64,000 bases of DNA, taken from positions 62,001-126,000 of the forward strand of contig NBBA01000019.1 of the NCBI GenBank assembly GCA_002794785.1. Reading direction: 5' to 3'. The stretch comes from Coniferiporia sulphurascens (Eukaryota > Basidiomycota > Agaricomycetes > Hymenochaetales > Hymenochaetaceae). The position numbers and the translations under genes are program-made. The notes under the pieces were generated by a model that did not search any database, was not told the origin of the DNA, and was given only the letters and a program-made list of their open reading frames with translations. Shown one piece after another: positions 11,212 through 21,787 of the stretch (its first letter is position 1; the number at the start of each line of letters is the position of its first letter).

Positions 11212-12677
11212 TGTCTTGGTTCTTTTATGCATTGGGCGGATTGCTTTGTCGCAGCACTGTTGTAATCATGCCGTCTGTCGTGCGGCGACACTGTTAAGTG
11301 GAGTTAACACCCTTATCTGCCATTTATTTTACAGAAGCGGATGCCGAGCGCCCAGTGATTGAGGGTGAACACTTAGATTCTTGGAAATGTCATTGTAACA
11401 CTATGCATCTTCTCACTTTTTCAAATGCGATGATCTTCCGACTGCAGGCTCACGCGATGTTACAACCATCTGTCACGAGTGAATAGGAAGTGCTGGCTGG
11501 TCAAGACCGATAAACGGCGGTTCATCTATTCAATACACTCTGAGTGTGTGCGAGAAGTCGGGTCCTGATTAACTCCTGCACGCCGCAATCGACTCCTAGC
11601 TTGTTTGGGAGACTTCGCTGTCGCTAACAAAACTCCTCAGAGGTCTCTTGCATCAAGCGCCTTTCGACAGCGAGGCTTCATCACATGTTCTCATCTGACG
11701 ACCTAGCCCAGGCTCTGTTTTCACAACGGCGCGCTCTAAGGTCATATCCAGCGTCAAGGATAACGGGTACCACTAAACTGGAGTCCTCAACTCGGCAATG
11801 AAGAACGGCGACTGAGAGCTACGAAACAAATGAGTCCTAATCATGTTTGCGAAAAGATGGGCCAGACAGGTCATCTTATATATCAGTCAGCTATTTCAGT
11901 ACATACCCACGCCCCGACGCGGAGGATGAAGAATCTAGTTGCTCACCTCACTAATCATTGTGTAATTGGTTCGCATTATGTTAAACAGTCGAAACAACCT
12001 ATAGGACACACTTAACCGTCAGTGAAATACCATGCTAAGCGGGAAATTTGAGTTACTTTCGTGCTGATAGCCTTTCTGTCAGCAATGACTTCAAATCCGA
12101 TCAAATCGTGCCGCTTCTTAATCCGTCTTCTTAATCTTTGTGGATTGTCCCGCCGAGTCGGCCTTTTTCGCTCGATGCGAGCTGAGGGTTCTGCATCTCA
12201 CTCGGTAATCAGTACAACCTGAACTCCCGACTGCGCTACCCCCGATAACTTTCTATGCACGTATCAGCGGCGCCTAGTCACGCAAAATAGCTTGTATGAG
12301 CTCAGAGAAGGCCATATGGACGCCCTCCTCCTAGGTTCACCCTGAGGCGATTCCATTCACAGTCCAAGTATAGTATCTGTACTAGTTCCCGCGAGCTCTC
12401 GTGACGAGACCGGCAGCCCCTAGGAATTGTTATGAACCTCACACTCCTGCTTGCAATATGGAAACACCCTCCGGCCCCTGTAAGCGAATCACCTGGGTAA
12501 AATGCCTTCCATTAGTATATGAGAGATTCCACGTGCCCCGTTCTCAAGGTGCCTCTGGGCTCACTTGCTCCCGCAACCCGGCAGGTCCACTAGTATTACG
12601 TTATTAACACCGTTGGATCTGACAGAACTCCACACTTGGTTCGCTCGAGTCGGACTCCAAGAGACTATTGGGGACAT
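11212..12677. other. long spacer upstream of the first P450
   Basis: About 1.5 kb with no gene I can support. At 12078-12098 it holds GTCAGCAATGACTTCAAATCC, which recurs almost unchanged upstream of the second P450 (15896-15918) and more weakly before the third (about 21194-21214). Part of the spacer was therefore duplicated with the genes. Confidence 0.5.
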
Positions 12678-12703
12678 GATGTGTCTTAGACGCTCGGGTC
12701 ATC
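12678..12703 (+). promoter_or_regulatory. shared upstream box of P450 copy 1
   Basis: GATGTGTCTT here and GGTCATC starting 19 bases after the first base of the box. The same two half-sites with the same 19-base spacing occur before the other two P450 genes (16128 and 21665), always about 105-125 bp from the ATG. This suggests a conserved promoter module rather than chance. Confidence 0.5.
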
Positions 12704-12794
12704 CACGGTTCTCACTCCGTCTCTTCCCCAGCTTCTCACAGCTTCCAATCGTATAAGATCCGCCCCCTTTCTGTAGCTCCTCTACAACTCTCCA

Positions 12795-15098
12795 ATGTCT
12801 CTCTCAATCACCGAAGCCTGTGTGCTTTCTTTGTTCTCCTATGTACTATGGCGCGTCTTTCGTCCGTACATCGTGAAATCAGCGTTGTCGAACGTACCTG
12901 GTCCGTCGCGGACATCGTGGTGGAAAGGTAACTAGATTTAGCCCCTTTTCCTTTTGTTTACAAGGATCCGTTCAATGACACTTGCTGCTTTCTCAGGCAA
13001 CTTTCACCAGGTCTTTGACAGACATGGATGGGATTTTCACCATATGCTATCCGAAAAATATGGATCCATTGCCAAGCTAAATATGCTATTCGGGGTAAGC
13101 AAAATCTTCCGTGCTGTCCATAAGGTCGGAGGGATTAACATCGATGAAGGATGAGCAATTATACGTATCGGACCCCCTGGCATTGCATCACATTATCGTC
13201 AAAGACCAATACGTGTATGAAGAGACGGACGCGTTCATCAGGTATGTCAACGTGAAATTAAGCTAGTCCTGAGCTTAGTTGTTTACTGTATTTTAGGACG
13301 AACTTACTGGTCTTTGGTACCGGTCTCCTCTCGACTCTTGGTTTGTTATTATTCGTTTGAGTGATATTTCTGGCCTAACGGTTTGGTTTGGTTTCTTTAC
13401 AGGGGACCATCACCGAAAGCAGCGCAAGATGCTTAATCCGGTGTTCTCATTGAAGCACATGCGAGATCTAGTCCCCATTTTTTACCCAATTGCTCATGAT
13501 GTGCGTATTTGATAAGGCACTTCCGATGCGCGCTTTTCTAACGATAGGCCTTCGTTAACACAGTTGCGGAGAATCCTCGAGAAACAAGTCCGCAGTGGTG
13601 TGGAAGAAATAAATGTCATGAAATGGATGTCACGGGCGGCTCTCGAGTACATTGGTCAGGGAGGGCTGGGATACACATTTGACGCTCTCGATGAAAATGC
13701 AGAAAATACATACAGCGATGCGATTAAGCTATTAAGGTATTGTGCTCTCTTTCATTCAGCATCTTTTGACTGATGAAAGTCTCGCATAGCCCAACCAGTT
13801 TCAAACTCTTTCTGGAACGCCAGATCCTTCCCTGGGTTGTGGACATTGGATCTCCCGCATTCCGACGGAAAGTTCTCGAATGGATACCATCCGAGAGAGT
13901 GCAAACGATGCGATTAGTGGTTGATATTATGGAAGAAACGTCCGAGGAAATATTCAACAAGAAGAAAGTGGCTCTTGAGCAGGGTGACGAGGCCGTTCTA
14001 AATCAAGTAGGGAAGGGAAAGGACATATTGAGCATTCTTCGTGAGTAACTCCTCTTGAAACCACCCTTGTCACCTAATGACCTTGTCGCCAGTTAAAGCA
14101 AATTTAGAGGCAAATGAAGAAGATCGTCTGCCTGAGTCTGAAATCCTGGGCCAGATGAAGTAGGTTGATTCTTTAGGACACTTCATAAGCGCATATTATT
14201 TAACAGGATACCAGCACATTTATCTTTGCAGGCCACGATACAACGACGAGCGCAGTTAGTCGCATTCTAGACCAGCTCTCCAAGAACCCAGACGTACAGT
14301 CCAAGCTCCGCGCAGAGGTTCGTGCGGCTCGTGCGGAGCATGGGGACCTCGAATACGACATATTGATGGGACTTCCCTACCTCGATGCGGTGTGCCGCGA
14401 GACACTTCGCGTGTTCCCACCAGTCCCACAGCTCCCGCGCACGACTCGCCGCGACGTTGTGCTGCCGTTGCTTTGGCCAATTACTGCAGCGGATGGCAAG
14501 ACGGAGATCAGGGAGATTCCAATCAAGAACAACACGGGGATCGTCGTGTCTATTATAGGTGCTAATCGCGACAAGAGGATTTGGGGCGAAGACGCGGAAG
14601 AGTGGAAGCCCGAGCGCTGGTTGAGCCCGCTGCCCGAAAGCGTCTCAAAGGCCCACCTCCCAGGTGTTTATGCCTCGATGTAAGTGCCTTTTCTTTCGAT
14701 TTGCTTGTAAACACCTTAATAATAAGATGTCCAGGATGACATTTTCTGGAGGGGGTAGAGCGTGCATGTAAGCGTGACACCTCTTTTATTCATGTCATTG
14801 GCTCACATAATAATTTTCAATAGTGGTTTCAAATTCGCCGAAATGGAAATGAGTAAGCCACAGCCTCCATTACTCATCTCTTCTCCTTTACTATATCTTA
14901 CCGGATGTGCTGTATCGCTAATCGACGCGTTTCACTTCCTCCATAGAACTGGTCCTGTCTGTCCTTCTCGAGAAGTTTGCCTTTGCTCCAGGGTCGAAGG
15001 AGATATTTTGGGCGATGAGCTTCTTGCAGTCTCCGGTCATCAAAGGCTCGACCAGCTTGTCTCCGCAGCTCCCGATGAAGGTATCACTCGCTGGTTAA
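12795..15098 (+). CDS. cytochrome P450, tandem copy 1
   Basis: Twelve exons join in frame to 542 residues (12795-12927, 12997-13094, 13156-13241, 13297-13340, 13403-13500, 13564-13736, 13790-14040, 14093-14159, 14215-14679, 14735-14767, 14824-14852, 14947-15098). A short N-terminal hydrophobic anchor is followed by the proline hinge NVPGPSRTSWW. Family marks are the I-helix FAGHDTT, the ExxR as ETLR, the PERW motif as WKPERW and the heme loop FSGGGRACIG with the axial Cys. It is an ER-anchored haem monooxygenase; the substrate cannot be read from sequence. Exon 3 uses an AG three bases upstream of the acceptor used by the sister genes, whose CAG has become CAA here. This adds one Gln without breaking the frame. 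Confidence 0.85.
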
Positions 15099-16127
15099 TG
15101 TAATATAGCCGATTCGTGACCTGTAAGATGACAGCGAGTGCATACGGGACTCGGAGTGCATAGTAATACCAATGGTCGTTTGATATAGTTAGAGTCCCAA
15201 ATTCTATACTAGTGCTTTGGTTAATAAGTCCCTGGGACGACCTGGCTGTAGGGGTCAACTTGTAAGAACCATGGTGGGTTGCGCTGCAAGAGTCTTCAAA
15301 TTCCACCTCCACTTCAAGTTCGATGAATTGCCGATTCGCCGGCATCTTTCTTATATCATAGTTACGTATTGGAAAATATCAAGGGTCTTACAGTTAGACC
15401 GACGAAATGATATTAACTATAAAAATATATCTCCGTCCACAACAAGAGGAACAGGACTCCAATAGAGGATACCTATAAGAAACAGAGATCATGGGGTGCT
15501 CATCTCAGTCCGAAATAGGAGGAATAGGACCGAGGTACATGATATTTTACATCGGACTATATGGGCCATCCTAAAGAGGAAGGCGCTTACTAACTACCAA
15601 ACTCCGCATTCGGTTGATTATGGCATATAATTCCAACACTGACTACGTGTACGGCTCGCAATCTCGTCCCGTTGTTGTGAGCGTTGCGACTGTGTCCTAC
15701 GCATACAACGAGGAAAACTCGTAGGCGGTGTGACCGTATGGATGCGCATTGAGGTACGCACTGTAACTTGAATGATTTAAATATCTTGGTCGTCACCGCG
15801 GCCCGCCGTTCTGTGATTCGGTGCATCCAAAATCAGATTCCAGAAAAACTTCTGTCTGAGACCTCGCGATAGCAAATTCGGAAACGGCTCTCTTGCGTCA
15901 GCAAAGACTTCAAATCCCAGAGCACAATCTTTTTCTCTCGACACTTGCCTTCTTCGCTCTTCCAGAGTCCAGACCCGGAGAGTATTCTACAGGCAGCTTT
16001 ATTTGCTCCGTATACAATTCGAAATTCATTATTGGCACCGCAGAACTAATGGTGCCGATATAATTGCTCGGCGTTTCACTCCCGCTTGGCTTTACTAGGT
16101 GACCACTGGTGACTGGCCGCGTTGCAT
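15099..16127. other. spacer between P450 copies 1 and 2
   Basis: No gene seen. It carries the copy-2 version of the duplicated upstream segment at 15896-15918 and otherwise appears unstructured. Confidence 0.45.
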
Positions 16128-16153
16128 GATGTGTCCTTTGTGCTCTGGTCATC
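16128..16153 (+). promoter_or_regulatory. shared upstream box of P450 copy 2
   Basis: GATGTGTCC followed by GGTCATC at 16147, the same 19-base spacing as in copies 1 and 3. It lies 107 bp upstream of the ATG at 16235. Confidence 0.5.
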
Positions 16154-16234
16154 GCTCTTCCCGGGTTCCCACATGACCTTCCGCACGTATAAAACTTCTG
16201 GTTCCGAACTTCGACTTCGTTTCCAATCTTGTCG

Positions 16235-18535
16235 ATGGTCCTCTCAGTACCCCAGACCTGCGTACTCTGTCTATTCTCATACGTGCTATGGCATGTCTTA
16301 CGTCGCTTTGTCACTGAGTCCACATTGACAAATATACCCGGTCCTTCGCAAACGTCGTGGTGGAAAGGTTCATATTTTTACCGCAATAATAATAGCTTCC
16401 ACTTTGGCTAAATTTTCAACTGTCGTCTTCTCAGGAAACTTCCACCAAGTTTTCAACAGGCATGGCTGGGATTTTCATCGCATGCTTTCCGAGAAGTATG
16501 GGGGCGTCGCAAAACTGAACATGCTATTTGGGGTAAGTACTACACGCCTTTGCTTCGTGTATCGAAGTGGAAAAATTGACACAGAACAAAACAAAACAAA
16601 GGATCAACAGTTATACGTGTCTGACCCTCTGGCGTTGCATCATATCCTTGTTAAGGATCAATATGTGTACGAGGAAACGGACATGGCCATCACGTATGTT
16701 ATCTTTGATTGTAGTGGTCGTGCGGCACTTATACATTCACGCGATTACTAGATCAAGCTCGCTTTTGTTTGGAATGGGACTCCTTGCAACTCTTGGTTTG
16801 TATCCTTAATTGCAACAGGGACCATAATCTGAAGCCTCCGCGTGCTTTTTGAACAGGCGAGCACCACCGAAAGCAGCGTAAGATGCTCAACCCAGTGTTC
16901 TCGCTGAAACACATGCGTGGGCTAATCCCTATCTTCTATCCGATCGCTCACAATGTAAGTTTTGACTAATTCTTCCTTCATAGTATTTATCTTTCTTGAC
17001 GATAAAATCTTCTTTAATCAAGCTGAGGGAAGTCCTCGAGAATCAAGTCCGTGATGGTCCAAAGGAGATGAATGTTATGAAGTGGATATCGCGGGCCGCC
17101 CTCGAATATATCGGCCAAGGAGGACTCGGGTACAAGTTTAACGCTCTCGACGAAAGTATAGAAAACGAATACAACAGTTCTGTTAAACTGCTTACGTGTG
17201 TGTTCCCGATTTCTTTAGTGTCTTATGACTAATGGAGGATCCATGCAGGCCTACGAGCGCCAAGCTCCGGCTGCCCCAAGCGTTACTCCCTTCACTGGTA
17301 AAAATAGGCTCGCCCGCTTTCCGTCGAAAAATTCTGGAATGTATACCTTCCCGGAGGGTGCAAACATTGCGGAAAATCGTTGATACCATGGAAGAGACAT
17401 CTAAGGACATATACGGCAAGAAGAAAATTGCGCTTGAGCGGGGCGACAAGACGGTTGTAGATCAGGTTGGCATGGGAAACGACATAATGAGCATTCTTCG
17501 TACGTATCTTCCTTTTTTGCGTCCTCTTACCTCATAGTGCCCTCCTTGCAGTCAGGGCGAATCTGGAGGCAAACGAGGAGGATCGTCTTCCCGAGTCTGA
17601 ATTATTGGCGCAAATGAAGTGCAAGCCTCCACAAATATCCTTTTAGCTCTATGCTGACTAGCATTATCCTAGCACATTCATCTTCGCTGGGCACGATACG
17701 ACAACAAGCGCCGTCACTCGTATTCTTCACCAGCTCGCCATGAACCCCGACGTACAATCTAAGCTACGTACAGAGGTGCGCGCGGCCCGTGCGGAGCATG
17801 GAGACCTCGCGTATGATGTGTTGATGGGGCTGCCATACCTCGATGCGGTGTGCCGCGAGACACTTCGTGTATTCCCACCAGTCCCACAGCTCCCGCGCAC
17901 GACTCGCCGCGACATTGTACTGCCGTTGCTTTGGCCTATCACTGCAGCGGATGGCAAAACCCAGATCACGGAGATCCCGATCAAGAACAACACGGGGATC
18001 ATTGTGTCTATTATGGGTGCGAACTGTAGCAAGAGGATTTGGGGTGAAGATGCAGGAGAGTGGAAGCCTGATCGCTGGCTGAATCCGCTACCGGAGAGCG
18101 TATCAAGTGCTCATCTTCCTGGCGTCTATTCTTCGATGTGAATCTCGTTTTACTCGCTTTTTCCGAGTAGGGCTGACGGATGGTCTTTTCAGGATGACGT
18201 TCTCCGGAGGAGGCAGGTCATGCATGTAAGTTTCTTACCTTTTTCTCTTCTTTTCATCTCTCATTATCTCCTCGCAGCGGCTTCAAGTTTGCCGAGATGG
18301 AAATGAGTAAGTCGCACTTTTATTTCTGCCGTCATCCACCTTCCTTTCTTAAGGAAAAGTACACTGCTGACCGATACACGCAGAGCTGGTCCTATCCATT
18401 CTACTTGAGAGATTCGCGTTTGATCTGGGTTCCGAAGAGATATACTGGGCAATGAACTTCCTGCAGTCCCCGGTCATCAAAAACTCCCCCAGTGTCTCCC
18501 CGCAGCTCCCCCTGAAGGTATCTCTCGCTGAGTAG
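16235..18535 (+). CDS. cytochrome P450, tandem copy 2
   Basis: Paralogue of the gene at 12795 with the same exon order and phases; I could read through every junction without a stop, giving about 540 residues. It has an N-terminal anchor, the hinge NIPGPSQTSWW, FAGHDTT in the I-helix, ETLR, WKPDRW and the heme loop FSGGGRSCIG. Exon 1 ends in a GTTCAT donor, weaker than its sisters. Exon 3 uses a normal CAG acceptor before LYVSDPLALHH. It ends EVSLAE-like, as copy 3 does, whereas copy 1 ends in Gly. The close match over coding parts, with diverged introns, indicates duplication followed by purifying selection. It probably acts on a related substrate. Some arms of the gene are very close in sequence to copy 1, so gene conversion is possible. 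Confidence 0.84.
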
Positions 18536-18792
18536 ATATCACCGTTACGCGCGAGATAGACCTTTTTTGAATGTGCAAATATACCCGCGTCTCTGACGTT
18601 CAGCAAAGACAGCTATTAAGTCAACTTACGTTAGATTGTGGATGATATGTGTCCCGTCATGGTAGGCTCAGTGCCAAAAGTTCAAAAAAAACAGCACCGC
18701 TGTCGAGTTGCTGATAAGGTTTATGATTACGTGTTCCTTTTCTGCTGACAAATGAGCACGGACATATTTCGCGTGTGCTTGCGAAAATCGTA

Positions 18793-19703
18793 CAGTGTAG
18801 TCCGCCTCCTTTGCACACCACTGCTCCTTTGCACAGTACACGTTTTCCACATCAATTCTCAAGATCTTGTTATGAAAATATTTGTGCTTGATAACTAGGA
18901 CTAGGACTATCTGAATACAAAAAAATAGGAGCAGGGTAAAAGTTTGTGAATTGCAAGGAACATAATTGTACCAAAAGTCGGCATCTCTTCATTATTTTGT
19001 AATGGTGTTCAGTCGTCTATGGTCTAATTTAGTAGACAAGTACCACCATAGATTGGGCTGGACTACAACAGGTATCATAACTACATCTTCCAGAAAGAAC
19101 AACAGTGATGGGAATCAGACCTCGAGCGGGGTGGATGAAAGTCTGAATTCAGGCCCTCTCGGGCGTGACAAAAGTGCATTTTCTCAGCCACAACATGGCC
19201 TAATTAGGACTTATCTCAGTGGTGTCATGGGTGTGCAAAGGACCAGAATGTGTGACAAATGCCCTGGAATCTTGTATATTTTTTTGCTGCTGGACCAGTG
19301 CTTGCAGTATATCAAATATTTTACTGACCATTCTGAGTGTACCTTACCTTGGGTATATAAGTTTTTTGAGATATAAAAATGTGTTGGTATTAAATAAATA
19401 TAGCGAACATACTAAATATAAAAGTGGTCATATGAACAACCACCTTACTAAGTGAACGATAACGCAATGATAACGCCATACAAATAGGAGCTATGATAGT
19501 TATAGTATATGTAGCTCACGGTAGATGTATATAAGGAGAGCTGGTCTCTACCATGAAATACATCGGTTTACGCTGATAACCCACCTTCTCCTCAACTTCA
19601 CCACTGCACCTCATCGTCTACCACAACGTGCATAGATTTTAAGAGTTGGGTGGGATCAAAATATGAAATATGGTTGGGTGTGCAAAGGAGCTGGACTACA
19701 CTG
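18793..19703. mobile_element. non-autonomous Tc1/mariner-like TIR element, interrupted by a solo LTR
   Basis: Both ends begin CAGTGTAGTCC and continue to CTCCTTTGCACACC, an inverted repeat of about 27 bp with two mismatches. Both are flanked by TA (18791-18792 and 19704-19705), the target duplication typical of Tc1/mariner elements. After removal of the LTR at 19388-19644 and its 5-bp duplication, the element is about 650 bp. No transposase motif is visible inside, so it is MITE-like. It lies just downstream of P450 copy 2. Confidence 0.65.
19388..19644 (+). mobile_element. solo LTR of the copia family (copy 1)
   Basis: 257 bp, beginning TATTAAATAAATA and ending AGATTTTAAGA, flanked by the direct repeat GTTGG (19383-19387 and 19645-19649). 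It is homologous to the LTRs of the copia element at 57688-63067 and contains the same GTATATAAGG TATA-like box. It is inserted inside the TIR element, so it is younger than it. Confidence 0.85.
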
Positions 19704-19766
19704 TAACAACTTGCACTGACTTCAACTTATTCATTTTGCTCTTAGTCATGGTCGAACTTGGATTTA

Positions 19767-20023
19767 TATTAAATAAATATAACAAACAATATAAATATAG
19801 TACATGGTCATAAGACCAACCACCTTACTAAGTGAACGATAACGCAACGATAACGCCATACGATATAGGAGCTAGTTAGTTATAGTAGTACTAGCCCACG
19901 GAACGTGTATATAAGGGGAGCTGGTCTCGCCCTAGAAATACATTGGTTTACGCTGATAACCCACCTTGCCTGAACTTCACCACTGCACCTCATCATCTAC
20001 CACAACGTGCGTAGATTTTAAGA
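19767..20023 (+). mobile_element. solo LTR of the copia family (copy 2)
   Basis: 257 bp with the same TATTAAATAAATA and AGATTTTAAGA ends, flanked by ATTTA (19762-19766 and 20024-20028). It is a separate insertion from the LTR 120 bp to the left, as the different duplication shows. Confidence 0.85.
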
Positions 20024-20044
20024 ATTTATCTCACAAGCCATGAT

Positions 20045-20603
20045 TGTTACAATTTTTCTTTACTTTCCCTATTGTGCTGACTCATTTCCTCTTCATCATC
20101 ATCAGTCAGCACAACTCCCCCATTTCTTTATCTTACTCATCCCCATTCACCTTGCGCCATAAGACGCCATGATGACACCTTATTGCACCATCATGACATG
20201 CTTTGCTTACTGATCACCGTACTTGTATTACCAAGGCCTTCCTTGAGTTTCCATGACCTTCCATAGTCTGGTAAACACACCTAACCAAGTTGCTACAGTA
20301 GCAAACACATAGAGTAGCATATAAGCATGTAACTTCAGTAGCACAAGCCCTAAGCTTGTGCTCTTTGTTCATACAAGCCCATTATCTGCTACCACCAGTC
20401 TATTGTATGCCTCTTGGCCATTCGTCACTTCGTCGTAACCCGACTCGCTATAAGAAGCCTACCACGTCCACATTGCCGATCAGGAAGCCCCCTCGACGAT
20501 CATCCTTCGACTTACGACATCTAGGAAGCCCCGTTGTCGTATCATCAGTCTCGACGATCAGGAAGCCCCGACGTCGATCATCGCGTAACCATTGAGCTTA
20601 ACA
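20045..20603. mobile_element. solo LTR of an unrelated LTR retrotransposon
   Basis: A 559-bp unit with perfect short inverted ends, TGTTA and TAACA, flanked by the direct repeat ATGAT (20040-20044 and 20604-20608). These are the canonical TG...CA signs of an LTR. The right third contains AGGAAGCCCC three times (20482, 20523, 20560). No internal region is present. Family (copia or gypsy) cannot be told from an LTR alone. Confidence 0.7.
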
Positions 20604-20608
20604 ATGAT

Positions 20609-21664
20609 GTGCAGATAGCTGACCATCCACACCTCAAAACGCACATTGGTATTTGTGGAACGTCGCGTTAAGACCGCATAGTCCGTATGCGTAAACGACA
20701 TGGGTCGCATATCGACATATTCTGGTTTTGAATACTGATAGACCGCGTCTCAGTCCCCGATCGCGTACGGAACTTTGCGTCGAAATTCGCGCCAAACGCC
20801 AACAAGATTGAACTCAAGAAGGAAGGACTGTCTGGGGTGTGTGTTGACTTCCGTTGTGTTGTATTGGGAATTGAGGATGAAGTTTGGCCCGGGGCAGGTC
20901 TACGTGATCCTGCATACGCCTAAACTCGGAAGACGCAATGGGCTGCATCGTGAACAAGCCCATAGAAATTACTAATAATAAGAACCCTAGCATGACATCA
21001 ATATCAACTTGTGACAACGATGTCTCAACTGACAAGAAATCGCCTTATGACGAAGAAGGGACTGGCAAGCTCGAAACTATATACCGAGTCTTTCATCGAC
21101 TTAATTGTCCGCCTTGCATCACACCTTGGAATGGTCAAGGTTGTCCTATCTAGAGTTGAAGATGGCAGACAGAATGCCGACGGGGATGTTTTACGTCAAC
21201 AACAACTTCAAATCTGGTCCTTTCCCCTTGTCTTCTTGACCCTTCCCCTCCTAACGTGTGAAAACTTGCTTGGAACTCGAAGCGACGATACTTCATATCC
21301 GCATAAACAGCCTTATTCCATTGTGCGAAGCATACCGCAAGTTTCTAAAGGAGTCGCAAGCAAATTTGCTGGAGTTACATTTAAGTGGCTTACTCGCTCT
21401 TGTGAGTACGACCTCCTTGTCGAAAGCTCTGTTACTACCAGGTGGCCAGTCATTAGGGACAAGGAAGCTCTTATCCTGGGCCGAGACCTCCGGGCTCTTA
21501 AATGGAGCCGTTTATGGGGCAGACTCCCGTCTGCATCAAATGCTGTTATTCTGGGGCCTGCATACACACGTAGTCCAATTCAGAGGTGATACAGAAGTCA
21601 TGGACCTTGACGAACCGCTCCGCTTAATTCACTCGCGCTTGACGCCATGCAATTATTGGGACGT
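20609..21664. other. spacer upstream of P450 copy 3
   Basis: No gene seen. Around 21194-21214 it contains a diverged version of the segment shared with the upstream regions of the other two P450 genes. The stretch just before 21665 is also similar to the 12610-12680 region of copy 1. Confidence 0.45.
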
Positions 21665-21690
21665 GATGTGTCTTACGCGCCTTGGTCATC
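21665..21690 (+). promoter_or_regulatory. shared upstream box of P450 copy 3
   Basis: GATGTGTCTT and GGTCATC at 21684, again 19 bases apart start to start, 123 bp before the ATG at 21788. Confidence 0.5.
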
Positions 21691-21787
21691 TACACTGCTA
21701 TTGTATTCTTTCTCACACATGAGCTTCTGAATGCACGAGATTATAAGTATGGCCATATACCCTCTCCTTATCTCACAAAGTTCCCCA

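Noticed and set aside
20482..20569. Short repeats AGGAAGCCCC as a CRISPR-like array
   Set aside because: Only three 10-bp units with unequal spacing, inside an LTR, in a fungal genome.
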